The notes beneath the pieces are model-generated. The model worked only from the letters and a program-made list of their open reading frames with translations, ran no database searches and was not told the origin of the DNA. A DNA stretch of 64,000 nt from Anas platyrhynchos. Taxonomy: Eukaryota; Chordata; Aves; Anseriformes; Anatidae. Shown in pieces: positions 45,865 to 60,185 of the stretch. How positions within the stretch are numbered: the stretch's first letter is position 1; every line of letters begins with the position of its first letter. Both the position numbers and the translations under genes were made by a program. Location: positions 62,491,501 to 62,555,500 of the forward strand of contig NC_092589.1 of NCBI RefSeq assembly GCF_047663525.1, written 5' to 3'.

Positions 45865-46937
45865 CACGCTTCGTTGGGTTAGAAACTGGCTGGATAGCCG
45901 GGCCCAGAGAGTTGTGGTAAATGGAGCCAAGTCCAGTTGGAGGCCAGTCACTAGTGGCGTCCCCCAGGGCTCGGTGCTGGGGCCGGTCCTCTTTAACATC
46001 TTCATCAATGATCTGGATGAGGGCATTGAGTGCACCCTCAGTAAGTTTGCAGATGACACCAAGCTAGGTGCGTGTGTCGATCTGCTTGAGGGTAGGAAGG
46101 CTCTGCAGGAGGATCTGGATAGGCTGCACCGATGGGCTGAGGTCAACTGTATGAAGTTTAACAAGGCCAAGTGCCGGGTCCTGCACCTGGGGCGCAATAA
46201 CCCCAAGAAGAGCTACAGGCTGGGAGAGGAATGGCTGGAGAGCTGCCAGGCAGAGAAGGACCTGGGAGTGATGGTGGACAGTCGGCTGAATATGAGCCAG
46301 CAGTGTGCTCAGGTGGCCAAGAAGGCCAACGGCATCCTGGCTTGTATCAGAAACACTGTGACCAGCAGGGCTAGGGAGGTGATCGTCCCCCTGTACTCGG
46401 CTCTGGTGAGGCCGCACCTCGAGTACTGTGTTCAGTTCTGGGCCCCTCGCTACAAGAAGGACATCGAGGTGCTTGAGCGGGTCCAGAGAAGGGCGACGAA
46501 GCTGGTGAGGGGCCTGGAGAGCAAGTCCTATGAGGAGCGGCTGAAGGAGCTGGGCTTGTTCAGCCTAGAGAAAAGGAGGCTCAGGGGTGACCTTATCACT
46601 CTGTATAAGTATATTAAAGGAGGCTCTAGCGAGATGGGGGTTGGCCTGTTCTCCCATGTGCCTGGTGACAGGACGAGGGGGAATGGGCTAAAGTTGCGCC
46701 AGGGGAGTTTTAGGTTAGATGTTAGGAAGAATTTCTTTACTGAAAGGGTTGTTAGACATTGGAACTGGCTGCCCAGGGAGGTGGTTGAGTCACCATCCCT
46801 GGAAGTCTTCAAAAGACGTTTAGATGTAGAACTTAGGGATATGGTTTAGTGGGGACTGTTAGTGTTAGGTCAGAGGTTGGACTCGATGATCTTGAGGTCT
46901 CTTCCAACCTAGAGATTCTGTGATTCTGTGATTCTGT
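45865..46937 (+). mobile_element. CR1 LINE, 5'-truncated, with open 3' half of ORF2
   Basis: On + the element starts in the RT domain (the [15 protein letters not shown]-like segment) and keeps one frame of about 310 codons to the TAG at 46847-46849: [20 protein letters not shown], catalytic FADD (about 46049), [31 protein letters not shown] and [15 protein letters not shown]. The 3' untranslated end and a GATTCTGTGATTCTGTGATTCTG tail follow. The apparent start codon is GTG and not real. It lies in STX7 intron 2 in the sense orientation. The open frame points to a fairly young insertion; it cannot be autonomous because the 5' half is missing. Confidence 0.93.
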
Positions 46938-47112
46938 CTTTCACTTTACAGCATCATGGCTTCTAACTTCATTTTCCAGAGGCACCTTCCAGCCTGTGGC
47001 AGACGCATTCGGTTTTTTGTTTGTTTTGTTTTGTTTTTTAAATTTCCCCTCAATTATCTACTTTTTTTCAGGTTTAGATTGGGCCATCTAAGGGCTTGAA
47101 TACTTTTTTAGC

Positions 47113-47146
47113 TATTATTATTATTATTAATAATATTAGTTATATT
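47113..47146. repeat. (ATT)n with AT palindrome
   Basis: Five ATT units followed by AATAATATTAG; the tract can fold back on itself. Confidence 0.75.
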
Positions 47147-48960
47147 CCTGATTTAGGCAGTACCGTGCTTCAGAGGTTTCATGATAAAACAGTTTTATAG
47201 GAAGCAGCATTGGTTGGAATTAAAATCTTTACAGTAGTACTTTACAACTTCTAGGTTGAATTGTTTAGCCCTGCCAAAAGTAATGCATTTGATCTGGTTG
47301 TTGGTTAACCAGCTTTAATATACCACACATATAAAAGATCAAAAGCATATATTAAACATCAAGCACTTCGTAATGCATCTGCATGCTACCGCTGCTATAT
47401 TGATACTTGTGTTCCTTACCTCCTGTCTTTCCTAATTCGTTAGCCCACTGTTACTGACCAACAAAGGTCTGTGCTGGTTAAGCACACCAGTAATGAAATA
47501 CTGGAGGTGTTTGTTTTTGGTTTGGGCTGTTCTGCGTTAATGGAGAGGACCATTTAAATCAGGTAACAGCTGGGTTAGCTTAGCACTCTTTTAACTTTAA
47601 GGAACAGATTTTATTGATCTGTTGATCCAATCACGCAGTTGATTTATGATGAAAGTGTGTTAAGAGTTGTAGATTGCTTTTGCCTTGAATAAGCTGCTGG
47701 TAAATTGGTACAGTTGATGCTGGTTGTAATAGGCTCTCTGAGTTTCCTTGGGAAAGAGTGCATTGATTGGTGATTTTTAAGGACCCTGAAGGTATAAACT
47801 CTCTTGGAAACTTAAGCCAGGAAGGCAGCTGGATGTCCCAGCCTCTAGAAGATTTTATGGAAAGATTCATTCAGCTGTTCTTTAGAAAGCACGGATCCTT
47901 GCTCTGTTTTACATTTCCAACACTTCTGTGGAAACAAGTGATTATGACATCCCATAACAACGTCTGGGGAGTGGAGTCTACTTTCCTCAGCCTGAAAAGA
48001 TCCAAGCTCATGTTTTGCCTATCAGCACTGTCTGTGAGCTGAGATTGAGGGAACTAGTCTGGAGCGTTTCTCTATGCTGTTTGTTAAAAGCAGTTGGAAT
48101 TGCAAAACTAAAGGCTTCAAGGCTCTCTTTGGTATTCAGTGCAGAGTGGCAGGCCTTAGGCAGAAGAGGCAGAGAGGTATAGAGAGCTCCAGCCTGTCTG
48201 GTTTGCAAGTGGTGAACCTATTATCAAGGTTTTTTAATCGGTTTTATTGAAGGAGCAGTAATAACAGAACTTGGTTTCATAGGTCACACTCTCACCTACA
48301 TGGTAACATAATGACAGCTGCTGTAACGTAAGGAAAATCTTCCTTCAGGATGTACCACTCTCAAATACTTCGTGTTGATCGCTCGTTTACTGCAACTGGA
48401 TAGACGAGGGAAGAGAGTAATTCACAGAAGCGAGATGAGCCAGCAAAAAAATATTTCTTTATTGCAAACCAAGTCCTGCCTGCTTACAGATTTTTGCCAG
48501 GGATGTAGGGATATAATAGGGATATGCCTATTAAGGTGAGAGCATTGAGTCTATTTTGTGATTTTTTTTAATTTTTTCTCAGTACAAAATAAAATCTGAT
48601 CTTTCAGCAAATGGAAACTTGAGATTAAAGTAAGTAAAACAAAAAGCCTAATTCAAAAGCTTTAAAATATGTTTATTTCAGGCTTCCTGCAAGTGTGAAG
48701 ATGAAGGTCAAAAGTTATTTGAATCTGACAGAATAATTTTTTTGTGTGTAGCAAAAAGAGGGAAAACAGTTGGTTTTAAAACAAGCTCCAAATAGAAGCA
48801 GATTGGGACTTGCATTACTTTACAAGGGCAGTTGCACAGCTGTAAGAGTAGTAAAGATAGGATTGAAGGAGTAGGTGCCCCTTCTCAGCTGGAGAGATTT
48901 GTGCATCTGTGACAGGGACTATGCAAGATGAAGTAGCTAGCTGTGGGTTTGGTGTTGTTT

Positions 48961-48993
48961 CCCCCCCCCGCCCCTCCCACACACACACACACA
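48961..48993. repeat. Poly-C then (CA)n tract
   Basis: Ten C, then GCCCCTCC and about eight CA units. Confidence 0.85.
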
Positions 48994-51900
48994 TTCTTCT
49001 CAAGCCTCTCTCCTATGTGTGGGTCATTGAGGAAGCAGACTACTGTGCTTTTGCTTTGCTTCTAAGTTGTTTTTGTTTGTTTTTGCACAGAGCTACAAAA
49101 TTTTGTACAATGCCCAAAGACCAAAAATAGCACAGGCTACGCAGGTAACTATTGTGGCTCCACTGACGTCTGCAGACTGTGCTTAGGAGCTGTTGCTTTT
49201 GAGGCAGTACAGCAGTATGCTGCATTTTGATAGAGAGCACAAAACAAAGCCTGGTGTTGATAAAGCACAGCCAGTCTTTGAGTTAGGGGAATTTCCGGTA
49301 TAGAAGCTAATCAAACAGTTACAGAACTCACACCAGCGCAGCTGAGGCACTCATATTCCCTCACTGCTCCTCCCTTCCCGGCTCCCCAAATTCATAAAGG
49401 TCGCGGTAGGGTTTCGCCCAACAGTAGCTGTAAAGTTGGTAAGAATGTCATAATCTACCCTTGCTCGGTTCTGACAAGGTTAGCGATAGAGTATGTGACT
49501 TGTTCTTGTACACTGAAAATCAGCCCTGCTGGAGAAGCACGTGCTCAGCATACCAAAAATGATTTAAAAATAATAATAATAGTCATTCAATAGCCAAAAT
49601 CACATATGGCTGGGGTGAGTCTGTCTAGCTTTGAGAAATTCTTTCTCATAAAGACTTTTGCATTCAGCTGACTACTTATTTTCTGTTTGTTGAGGCAGCA
49701 CAATCATCAGTTCGCATAAAACACGTTCCCAAAAGGTCGATCTCAACTGGCAGAAATGGCCTTCTGTGATTCTTTTATCATGTGATGCCTCTCATGTGAC
49801 AGCAAGTTTGTCTAATTTCTGGTGCATCCCAAACATTCTGTAGGCCAGTATTTTCACTGGATGTTGTTAAAATAGGAGCTGAATTAAATGCATCATATGA
49901 CTTTCCATTTTGCTTTATGTAACTGTAGAAAATCATAACCATAGACTAAGCCCTGAGGAATATTAGAGTTCTGTTCTATGCCTTTTACAGGCTGAAACAT
50001 TCATGAGAAACTGTTTCTTCCACCATGTTTGTATCACCAACAGATTCACATGAATATTTTTCAGCTAAAGAAGGACACAGATGGCCAAGTGAAAGGTAAA
50101 TAAAATCACTGAGGTGTTGAAATCACAGCTTGTAAGAAAACAGAATTCTGTTTTGTCTATGTGTACAGTGTGGTTTTGTACAGGTGTGATTTTTAAAGCA
50201 AGTAGAGCTTGCTGAGACTGTAACAATGGTATTGCTACAAATTTCCAATTAGCTGCAGTTAATGAGAACTGGACTTTGTGGGAATTAGTTGAAATATACC
50301 TTTTTTATTGTTGGTGCTGTCATCAGCAAGACTTCTTGGATCTAGGGTGAAATTTCACTCTTTAACTGATTTCAGTAAAACCAGGAAAAGGCTGGTTACT
50401 TAAGTTCTGGTCCTTTGCATTTCCTTTTGTGGTCTTTCCCAAAGCTGAGGAATTGAACTTGAATCTGCTATATCCAAATCGTAACCCGAATGTAGAGGGT
50501 AAGAGGAGGAGGAGGAATTCAGATACTTCAGATCTTCCTAAATGTGTTTCTTTCTGTAATGAGGTGAAGTCATGAAGCCTCACAGTTCTTTTAGAAGCAA
50601 ACCATGTCTGAAAACTTTAAGCATGAATTGTGTGTGCTGTTCCTAGAGGCTTTGTTCGGTGTAAAGTAGCTTTTATATTTGTAGTATGCCTAACAGATTT
50701 GTTTATGGATTTGGAGAGTTTTTTTGTTGTTGTTCTACATTTTGTCTTGTTTGTTAAAACATTATGGCTCTGTGGGGAAAATGGCATATGAAACTGTGCC
50801 TTATGTGCATGACTGCACAAGAGGGAGAGGGATTTATTTATGTTGGTAGCAGAATAGAGGAAAAAATAGATCTTCCATGTAGACCCCAGAGCACTATTTG
50901 TGTCAGTGTGTGCAGAAAAGGCAGAATTTGCCTTGTCCTGCATTGTTTTGCTGTGCCGTGGCTGACTAGTTTAGGGAAGGTGGGGAAGAAAGATCTCTGT
51001 AAATTAAGCCATTTTAATTTGGAAGTGATTTAAATAGGGATTGTAAAATCACTGTGCAGTTGCAAACAGCACTATGATCAGTGGAGACATTTGCAATTTT
51101 GTCTGAGCAACTGTTGCTCCAGCAGGTCAGTGTCTTTCTGGTGCTGGGCTCCTCATGCTTCTTCCTATCTCTTGACAGTCCATTTTCAGAGCCTCTCTAA
51201 GGTAGTTAAAATACTTCATCCAGTTCAATTCTGTTGGATGTTCCTCCTTGTGGGCAAGAAAAGAGGAGAATGCATGGCAGTTTGGTTATCCAGAGAGCCC
51301 TCTATCAAATGTCCCATAAAGCTGGTGTGCAATGTGCTGCCCATCTGTAAGGGCTGTGAATAAACCCAGGGCCGTGGTTAACTGTAATTGTCCCCCTGAG
51401 TGACAGGTATTTCCCTGTGCTGGCCAGGTGGTGATGTTGCATGTTCCAGCTTCCATGCCAATGCCTGAGTAAGCTTCCTGTGTTAATGGCCTGATCTCTT
51501 AATGAACAAGCTTTCTTTGCCTAGGTGGGTTGGGGTTATGGTGTTGGTGCAGCTATTGGATGCTGCAGAATCGCGCATCACTTACAAAACATAAATTATT
51601 CTTTAGAGAAAAGTTCAGACTTCGGGGTTTCAGGGAGTTTCCAGGGAGAATTTAGGCTATGAGTACTAAGTGACTGCAGCTTGGTTTAATGACTTCCCCT
51701 CAGCTGAGCTGTAATGATTGATCACATGGTCAATGTTTAGTCAAACAGTGTGCATTTAGTGTGCTCTACACCCACATTAGGAGAACAGGCATTACTTCAA
51801 TCCCACTTGATGGTTTCTTTGTAAGACTATTAGAAATGCTGGTACTCTACAGGAAATGATTACAGTTCAGCTGAAAGAACTGAAGGCAGATCCTCAACTC

Positions 51901-53945
51901 CAGACACTGCTACTTACATGTATGTTTCTGGTCACTTGGGGGCACGATTCTATTTAGAAATGTGAGAAGCTAATAAAACCTAAGAGGAAAGGGTACAAGA
52001 CTTAGTGTTTTCTCACTCTTTTGTACCAATCAAGTCCTTGGTCCTTAGAACTCTGAGGACAATCTTCATTCCATCCCTCATTTGATTACATAAATACTTC
52101 AGGTACTGTTCCTCTGCACTGATGTATTACTCTGTTTTAAAATAATCAGTGTGATACATTCAGTTAAGACAGAATTAGATAAATAACTTGAAATTAAACT
52201 GCTGACTTTTAGATAATTGCAATTAAGTGCACTCTTGGAGCGGGTGGGTTGGTTTTTATTAGGTTATTTTTTTCTTTGATTTAATTCCTGTTGAACTCTT
52301 ACTCATGGCTAAAGTAGGGTTAGCAAGGTGTATGGCACAGGAGTGTTGGTTTACTTAAAATCATCAGTGAATGTGAACTGCACTAATAGTTCTAAAGAGG
52401 TACTTCTCATTGCAGCAAACTCCAATATGCTGATTTTATTGCAACTACGCCAGGTTGTTTGTTATATGCAACAGGGTTTATAAAAGGTCAGTCCACGAAT
52501 GTTTTTGCGGTATCTGTCCTTAGTCAAGTAGTTTCAGTCAAAGCACAGAAGGAAAACACATTGAATTGGATTTGAATAAATTGAGGAAGTCTGTCACCCC
52601 CAAGCAAAAGCTAAACAATTTGTAGCGGTGTCATTTTTACAATTAATTCTCCTGTTCCAATAACGTGCTCTGAAGTGACTCTGGAATTGATTGGATTCTG
52701 CGCAGTCTGTAACCGGGTGTGCTGTTTGTTGACTCCCTTGGTCAACTGGAAACGAGTAGGTAACTTCTTCATAGTTACCCAGCAACTGGTGTTGTGTGTA
52801 AGTTCTTTGACAATGCATTTCTGGAAGGTAAGCATGCTGCTGTTGTACACTGTGCTTATTTGCCACATGAAGCCATAGCTGAGCCAGAGCCTGATGTGGA
52901 GCAGGCTTTCCCTTTTGTGTGTACGAAGGAGTGCTTTGCTGATCCTGTTTATTCTCTTTGGGCTCAGAAGCCAAATAATAACTAAAAATCAGTGACTTTA
53001 AATCTCTACTGATAGTTTCAGTCCTTCTGAATTTAGATCTATGAACTCTCTGCACTGACTAAAACCCAACCTGCCCCTTTTTTAGTAAAAGACAGTGGCA
53101 GGGGGGTGACCCCTCACTGTTACAGCTCACATTCAAGAGCAGCTGTAGGTGCTGGCTGAAACAGCGCTCCTTCTTCCTGTGACGGGTCCTAGGCGTTGCT
53201 GTTCTGCAGTGTGTATTTCGTTGTACCTGCCCTGCCTGCTTGGCTGGTTGTTGTCCTCTTTGTAGGCTGATACCTGGTGATTGCTGCTCGTGATTTTTCC
53301 GTGCATGCCCAGTGGGCGCTGCACATCCTGTGGAATCATTAGGCAGTAGCTTTATTAAATCCGGCAATGTGGTTGTTCAGGCTTAGACTGTAGCACTTAG
53401 GGAAATTGCTGCTCCATGGCCACAATGCAGTGGTGTATGATCCAAATAAGAAGTGAGTTTCAGGCTGCGAAGTGGTAATAAGCAGCACTTATTAAGTAAT
53501 TTTTTTCCCCCAATTTTACGTTTCTGTGTTGTGGCTTCCTTTTAAGGATTCTGTGGGCTGTGTTGATTCACCTCACTTCTCAGCTGTGAAGCTGCAACAA
53601 GATGAAGATGTTCACAGTCAATTGAGGGTTTTAAAGTTTAGTTTTCTAAATGCTAGACTGAGTAACATAAAACTGAATGGGAAGGTGGCTGATCATAGGT
53701 AAGTTGGGAAGGCATCTCTCCTGTAGTTGGAGTTACTGATTAGTGATCCTCAGGAGCACTAGGGACCATCTAGGGACCACTAGGAACTCAGGACCATCCT
53801 CAGTGTCCCTTGTCTCATGCTAGAGATGAGTGTAGTGCTTGGACATCTCTCAGCCTTACCAGAGAAGGTGTGTGACCTGCTGTCCTCTCATCATTCCCCT
53901 CTCAGTGGAGGAAGGCCTTTACAATGTTAGGATTTTACTCAAGGA

Positions 53946-53982
53946 TTTGTTTTTTTGCTTGTTTGTTTGTTTGTTTGTTTTC
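53946..53982. repeat. (GTTT)n simple repeat
   Basis: GCTTGTTTGTTTGTTTG-type tract in STX7 intron 2. Confidence 0.8.
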
Positions 53983-56900
53983 TTCCCCTTCTTCAAGAAT
54001 ACACTGGTGTTACAGCCTGCCTAGTGATGGTTAGTTGTCAGCTGGGGATAGTTGCATTTGCTCCTATATTGATAGAAGCAAGAAGTTGTCTGCATTTTGA
54101 TCTTTGTTTTATTTATTTATTTTTATTTCAAGTTGAAACTTCCTATGTGATTTTGAACACTTTCACATTCAAGCAGCAGAAAAATCAGTTATGTGGGTTA
54201 ACTTGCAGTAATGGAAAAGATTTTGCAGAGCCATCTGAAAAATAAGGGAAGGCAAGGAGAAAGGAGGTAAGACTTTCTTCTTCCCCAGCCAACTAAAAGT
54301 CAGCGGTTAGTCAAGTATGGTGTGTGATCCAATATTTGAAATAGGTTTCATCTATGGAATAAGTACCATATGTTGCAAATCTGTCAGGAGCATGCTTCTC
54401 AAATAATCCTACCTTTACAAAAAATAAAAATAAAAATATACGTACGTATTTCCACTGTAAATCTCAATACCCCTGCAATTCACTTAGGGAAAATGAAGCA
54501 GCATTCCTATTCTTTTCTGTGCCCTTTTTTAGTCTCTTCACCTGGAGGAAGAGCTTCCGCTGCCTATAAATGGAACCACTGTTTGGCCTAGTAAAAGTAA
54601 ACACGAGCTGGCTCTTAAGTAATTTTCTCTGTAGGAATTCAGGTTAGACCTTAATTGTTCCTCTGGCTCATCATTAACCATGGCTGACCTGTTCCTGAGC
54701 ATGTGACTGCTCAGAGTGGTCGAATACCTCTCAACAGGTAATCGTTACGTATTAGGAAGTACAGGTAAGGAATGCTGGAAGAGGAATGAAAACTCTTACT
54801 AATACAGTATTGCTACTTTCTAATACCTCAATGTGAGGTGGAAAGATTGCTTCCTTGACACGTGAGATGGCAGCTGCTTGGAGAAAATGCATTTGGATCA
54901 AGTGGTGTTTTGCAGCCTGCTTCCTGCAGGACTTCCCGGTTTCAGTGGCTTGCTGCCAACCCCGGCTGACAAGGTGCTGCTCCCCCTGGGGTTGCTGTGT
55001 GAGCTCTGAAAGAACCACTGGGCGTCCTTACATGCCAACACCTACGTCGACCTTCAGCGCAGGGCTGGCCACAGTCTTTAGCCTGCCTCTGACGACTTCT
55101 GAAAAAATGTCTGTGTGCACACAGCGTGTGTGCTTCTGCGGCTCCGGAGCAAAGTCCAGCAGCTACTTCTGCATATCCAAGGAGCACGAGCTAAGGCATC
55201 AAGCTTTGCACTGGAATGGGTTCAAGTCGTCAGCAAGATCCATTCAGGCTCTGTCATGGGAATAGTAGTGCCCAGAAGGGCAGAAAGGACCTCTGGTAGG
55301 AGGATTTACTCCTGTTTGACAACAAGTTCCTGGTCATTGCCGCAAGGTGTGGGAAGCTGGAACAATCAGGGAGTAGGGAAAGAAAAACACCTTGAGGGAT
55401 GAGGTCACCTAGGAGCCAGTCAAAACTGTGCTGGTATCTTTAGTTTCTGATGATTATCAGTGTATTTGTATATATAAGGCCCTATGGCCTTATGGTTTAG
55501 GCCTGTGCTTTCAGCTCTCAGGGACACCTGAGTGTCAGAGCCGATGAACTGAGAGGCACCTAAGGAGCACCTGGGCGCTTTGCCGCCCTGAATTCCCTGC
55601 ACAGGGGCAAAAAGCTGGTTAAACAAGGAAGGCATTATGAATACTGTGGTCAGGGGTGAAGCTGGAAATTTAGGGGCCTCTGACTTACAAAAAGTACTGC
55701 TAGGTTTCCAGCAGTTTCACTTTTCCTCTTCAGTGCCAAGGCCATCTCGGTACTTGCTTCCGAAACAGAACAGCAGAGGTGTTTCTAGCTTTCAGGAGGA
55801 GAGGCTGTGGCTACCACGCTTTCCTGCTGAGGAAGGGAAGGGATGTTGACTTTTACCTGAAAGTTCTGAAGCTAGTTCTTGCTTAAAATCAAAATCACTT
55901 AAGATTGCTGTGTGTATGTCTGAAGGAACAAGATGCTTCACCTCTATGATCCAGGTGGCACTGTCTTAATCTATTTCAAATTCATTTTTTATCAATAAAT
56001 TCGTACGAGTTCATGAGTCCAGACAAATGTCTGTGGTTTAGGCAGTTTTACAGTTATATCTATAATGTATGAAATGTCAAAGTGAGAATTAGCTACGGTA
56101 AGAAATCTGTAAGAAATACTACAGTGTATGCAGGCTTAAAAACTTATTTCTTACATTAATGTGAAAGAGTACAAAGGATGGATTTCTTTACCTTGTAAAC
56201 CTGCAGGTATGGACTGTAACTTTTGCAGGAAGGTCAGGTCAGCTTTGCTTTCTATATTCTACTTTCCCTACCAACTTGTTTAGTGGCCATAAAACATGAC
56301 AAGCTTTTGGCTTTCTTACAAAGACAGTGTCAAGACTGCTGCTGAAGACTTTTGGCAAAAGTTCACTTTTACCACTTTACCTTTTTTCTGTAGGCTTACT
56401 TGTATAAGCAGTGTTTCATGTTTCAAAGTGCTGTATAGTTCCCATGATTGAAAAGTTGAAAAAGAAATGTTCTTTGTTTTCTTTCTAAATAATATCCTTG
56501 TGAAAGGTTAAGGAGGAAAATCCTAAATTAAAGGAAGCCCAGAAAAATTGGTGTCAGTTCAGTCCTTGATACGTACATTCTTTTATTTTATTTTTCCCAG
56601 AAAAATTACAAAGCCTGTTAGCACTTGGTTATTTTAATGTTTCTTGATGCTGCTTACAGGATTCTTGGTAAAAACGTGTTTTAATTTTGTGCTGAATTCT
56701 TAAATCACGGGACCTGAACCGGGATGAACTTCCCCCTGCCTAGAACTGTGTAGTATCCAGCCATGCTGTGCTGGCTTTTAATTTCCTCTCAATCATCTAC
56801 TTGTGTTCATTTTCAGAAATAGGGTAAATATCTAATTAAGCTGATATGCATATATGTTAAATACAGGCTTTCTTTCAGAGAATTTCTCAGGTGTGATCCC

Positions 56901-58565
56901 TTCTTTTAAAACAATTTTAACTTTTCCATTTGTAGATAAATAACTCTACCTCTAGGTGGCAGTGAAATACGCTACTCTTTCTATCTGCAAAAATTGATGT
57001 TAGGACAGTGCTTGCAGGTTGTTTTTACGCCATGTGTAAACACAACCAGACTGAGCCCTTGAATCGTAGAGGGGAATGTCTTTGATCAAATACAACTGAA
57101 ATCAAACCACTCTCTAAGCTTATAGATGCTAAAGCTTATCACTGAATTCAAAAGATAAGCGGACAGTCACATTTTTTTTAATTTTAAACGATGCATTATA
57201 CTTAACAGAAAAAGAAAGCTTAGTCAAAATACTTAACGTAAAAAGAAAGCTTAATTACTCAAAATAGCTGTTTACCAGTACATGTGGCCACTGGTGCCTG
57301 TTTGGGCTTAATTCTGCACAATGCTTCGTGCAGAAGCATTGAGGTCCAGGAGGCTGCACAGAGCTTCCTTGCCCCAGCAGGTACCAGGGCGAAACTGATT
57401 CTTGGTGGTAGGTTTTGACTGCAGAAAGCATTCAAGAATTTTCACTTATGTTTTGGTGGTTTTCAGTTCGACAACAGTGAAAACTGTGTGAAACCCATCT
57501 TACAGTGCGGTTTCTCTGATTAAATTTTAGTTGTGTCCTCTCAATTTCCCCCAAAGGCTTCTGTCTTGAAATACTTGATTTTAAACTCGTATAGAACTTG
57601 ACTACTAACTTCCCCATTATGTTTGTATCTTTATTACGTGGATGTGCACAGTGGTAGTGGTGTACCAGTCTGCCTGGAAAGCACCACAGAAATACAAGGA
57701 AGACAAGTCTGATCCAAACTGTGAATGAGCAAAAATAAGTTATTTGGTATATGTATTCTCTCTTTTTGGAGTATATGAGGGTGTTAAGCCAAGATAGAGC
57801 ACACTGAGAATTTTGATTTTGTAGTGTGATAAAAGCTCAATGTCCTGAAGTGGCTGCCCACTTTCCCCCTTGCTTTTTCATGTGAGAGTAAATTTAGTAA
57901 CCTGAAAAAATGGCTTAGATGTAGCATTCCTTCTGTAGTTCAAAACTAATGCATTGTATGAAATACATTTAGAAATCACAAGTGGTTTGTATCCCACATC
58001 TAAAAATGTATGTACATATCGAGAACAATGATCTCAAAATTAAAATTTCAACCTGGATACCTTATTTACTTTTTTTTTTTTTAAAGTGTGGTAGGCCTGT
58101 GAATGCTTTGTTGCTACCTCTTCATTGATGCACTGGTTCTGAATTACTTGTTTGTACAGTGGTGTCTTATGAGTCTTTAATTTGGCTTTCCAAAATTACA
58201 TGCATAAAATATGTTTAAACTAGAAAAGAATTATGCTACTTATTTGCAAAAATATAACTAAAACGCCTGATTTATACTAACTGCATTAAAACTGCTAACC
58301 TTTAAATTGCCTATTTCTACCTAGACAGTTGAATATATTCCCTTCCTTTGTAAGAAACCCTAGGCTTTGTTTTTGACTTGGCACAAATATTTACTAGCTG
58401 TTCTGGGACTTCTTAGTGGAATCTTTTTAGTAGGTTTAAAAAAAAAAGTCTTGAATATCAGTTTCTGTCAACTCTTATTGTTTTAGAACCTTAAAGCAAA
58501 AATGCATAAAAATAAGTTAGAAATTTATGTGCACCATTAAAATTTCTCTTCCTCTTCACAAACAG

Positions 58566-58635
58566 CTGCTGAAATACAGAGGATACTACATCAGCTCGGG
58601 ACACCACAAGACACACATGAGTTGAGGCAACAGCT
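58566..58635 (+). CDS. STX7: STX7 coding exon 2 (residues 28-51)
   Basis: Acceptor CACAAACAG|CT, donor CAGCT|GTGAGT. It completes a Ser codon, reads AEIQRILHQLGTPQDTHELR and QQ, and ends with two bases of a Leu codon. It lies in the Habc domain. Confidence 0.95.
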
Positions 58636-59842
58636 GTGAGTACTTCACATAAAAACATTTAATTTCATTGCATTGTAACCAATCTCGTGGAAGGTGATCA
58701 GGTTTTTTTTGTTAGGCAGAGTGCTTGATCTCACTGAGAAAGTCGAGTATAGAGAAATATTTGAAATTTAAATGTTGAGAAGCCTTTTCTTTTTTCTTTA
58801 AATTAATTTTGGATAGCCTTTGTACACTAGTCAGGTGGCTTACCCATGTACACTGCCTGCAGTACCAAAACATGTACAAAGCTTATTCTGTATGTCAGCA
58901 AAGGAAAAGCAGCAGGACCAGAAAGCAATATCACTGTTGAAAAAGCAAGCACTCCCCCAAACCTCCACCCCACTCCCCAGCCGGCTCTTCAAATCTGTCT
59001 GTATCAGTTTCGCAAGGTGATGTCGTCATTTTTTGTGGGCTTTTTTTGAGATACAGTACTGGAGGAGAAAGGGGAATGTCTTTGTAATAAGGAAAGTTAT
59101 AGTAAGAAATGATACTGTAGAATAAAAAAAAAATAATAATAAAAAATAAAGAAATAAAACTGAAGCACAGATGCTGTGCTTTATACTTCAGTCACCTAAA
59201 AGTGGGCTTTCATGAATATGCCAGTCAGCTGCTCTCTACTTCTCAGCTCAGTCTAATGAACTAGTATGATTTTTTTTTTAATCGACCTCCTTTACCACAT
59301 TAATCTCAGCATCATAAATGCAAGTAAATGATGTGTTGTGCAAACCCTGTGGGTGAGAAAGTTGGCAGTCTTCAGTGTGGCTAACGCTGCACTGTGGCCA
59401 TTGAATAGTAGGAGGAAGTGTGTATTGGACTGAAGGCATTGCATTCATTTTGTGTGAACAGCCAAATTGCTTCGTGGTAGCCTGAGTTCAGGGTTCATAA
59501 CATTAGCCAGGTACAACCCACAGTGGATACCCTACTGGGGACTGAATCAACATACACAGTTTGTGCAGTAACCAGGCAGGATCTAGACACAATTTCACAA
59601 CTAAAAAGGCTAGCAAATGTTTGAAGGATTCTTTCCAGTCCATCCATGAAGGTAACGTGTGCTAAGTTTCCTTGAGTTTTCGTATGTCACTTCTTCACTT
59701 TTCTGAACACTTGGCCCTTCCTTTCATGTGCTTTCAAATTATTGACAGCCTCAGATAGACAATGGGAGAGCATATTTCATGTTTAGATGCTCACAATAAC
59801 TGGGACCTTGTTGTTACATATTAGAATAAGAATCAAGAAACC

Positions 59843-59873
<31 letters not shown>

Positions 59874-60094
59874 CAGTGAAGAAAGTGAGCAATTGTACTG
59901 TCAAACCAAGAAAAATTCCTTCAGCATCTGTCTCACCTGGAATCTGTGGTGATCTATTGTCACACGCAGTGAAGAGCAGAATAAAATGGCTTCATGTACT
60001 TCAGTGAACAGTTAGTTCCACTGTTTCTGAGAACTGGTGAAATTCAGACAGATTTAACCAACAGCCTCTAATGAAACTTTGCATTTGGTTTTAG
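58636..60094 (+). other. STX7 intron 3
   Basis: About 1.46 kb, phase 2. It contains an A/T-rich tract near 59120-59158 and a T13A18 inverted run at 59843-59873; no gene. Confidence 0.8.
59843..59873. repeat. Poly-T/poly-A inverted run
   Basis: Thirteen T directly followed by eighteen A, a perfect self-complementary hairpin sequence. Confidence 0.85.
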
Positions 60095-60185
60095 GCAACA
60101 AAAGCAGCAGTACACAAACCAGCTTGCCAAAGAAACTGACAAATACATCAAAGAGTTTGGATCTTTGCCTGCAACAAGTGAACAG
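60095..60185 (+). CDS. STX7: STX7 coding exon 3 (residues 51-81)
   Basis: Acceptor TTGGTTTTAG|G, donor GAACAG|GTATAA. It reads [20 protein letters not shown] then [10 protein letters not shown] and ends in phase 0. Helix Hb of the Habc domain. Confidence 0.95.

Larger units (their letters stand above)
44864..58565 (+). other. STX7 intron 2
   Basis: About 13.7 kb, phase 1. It contains one sizeable CR1 insertion (45865-46937) and scattered simple repeats. ORFs of up to 153 codons (for example 52594-53055 minus, 54855-55265 plus) have no recognisable domain and are taken as chance. Confidence 0.7.

Noticed and set aside
52594-53055. 153-codon minus-strand ORF in STX7 intron 2
   Set aside because: Low-complexity Gln/His-rich peptide, no motif, embedded in an intron; taken as chance.
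54855-55265. 136-codon ORF in STX7 intron 2
   Set aside because: No conserved motif; Cys/Ser-rich composition reflects local base composition.
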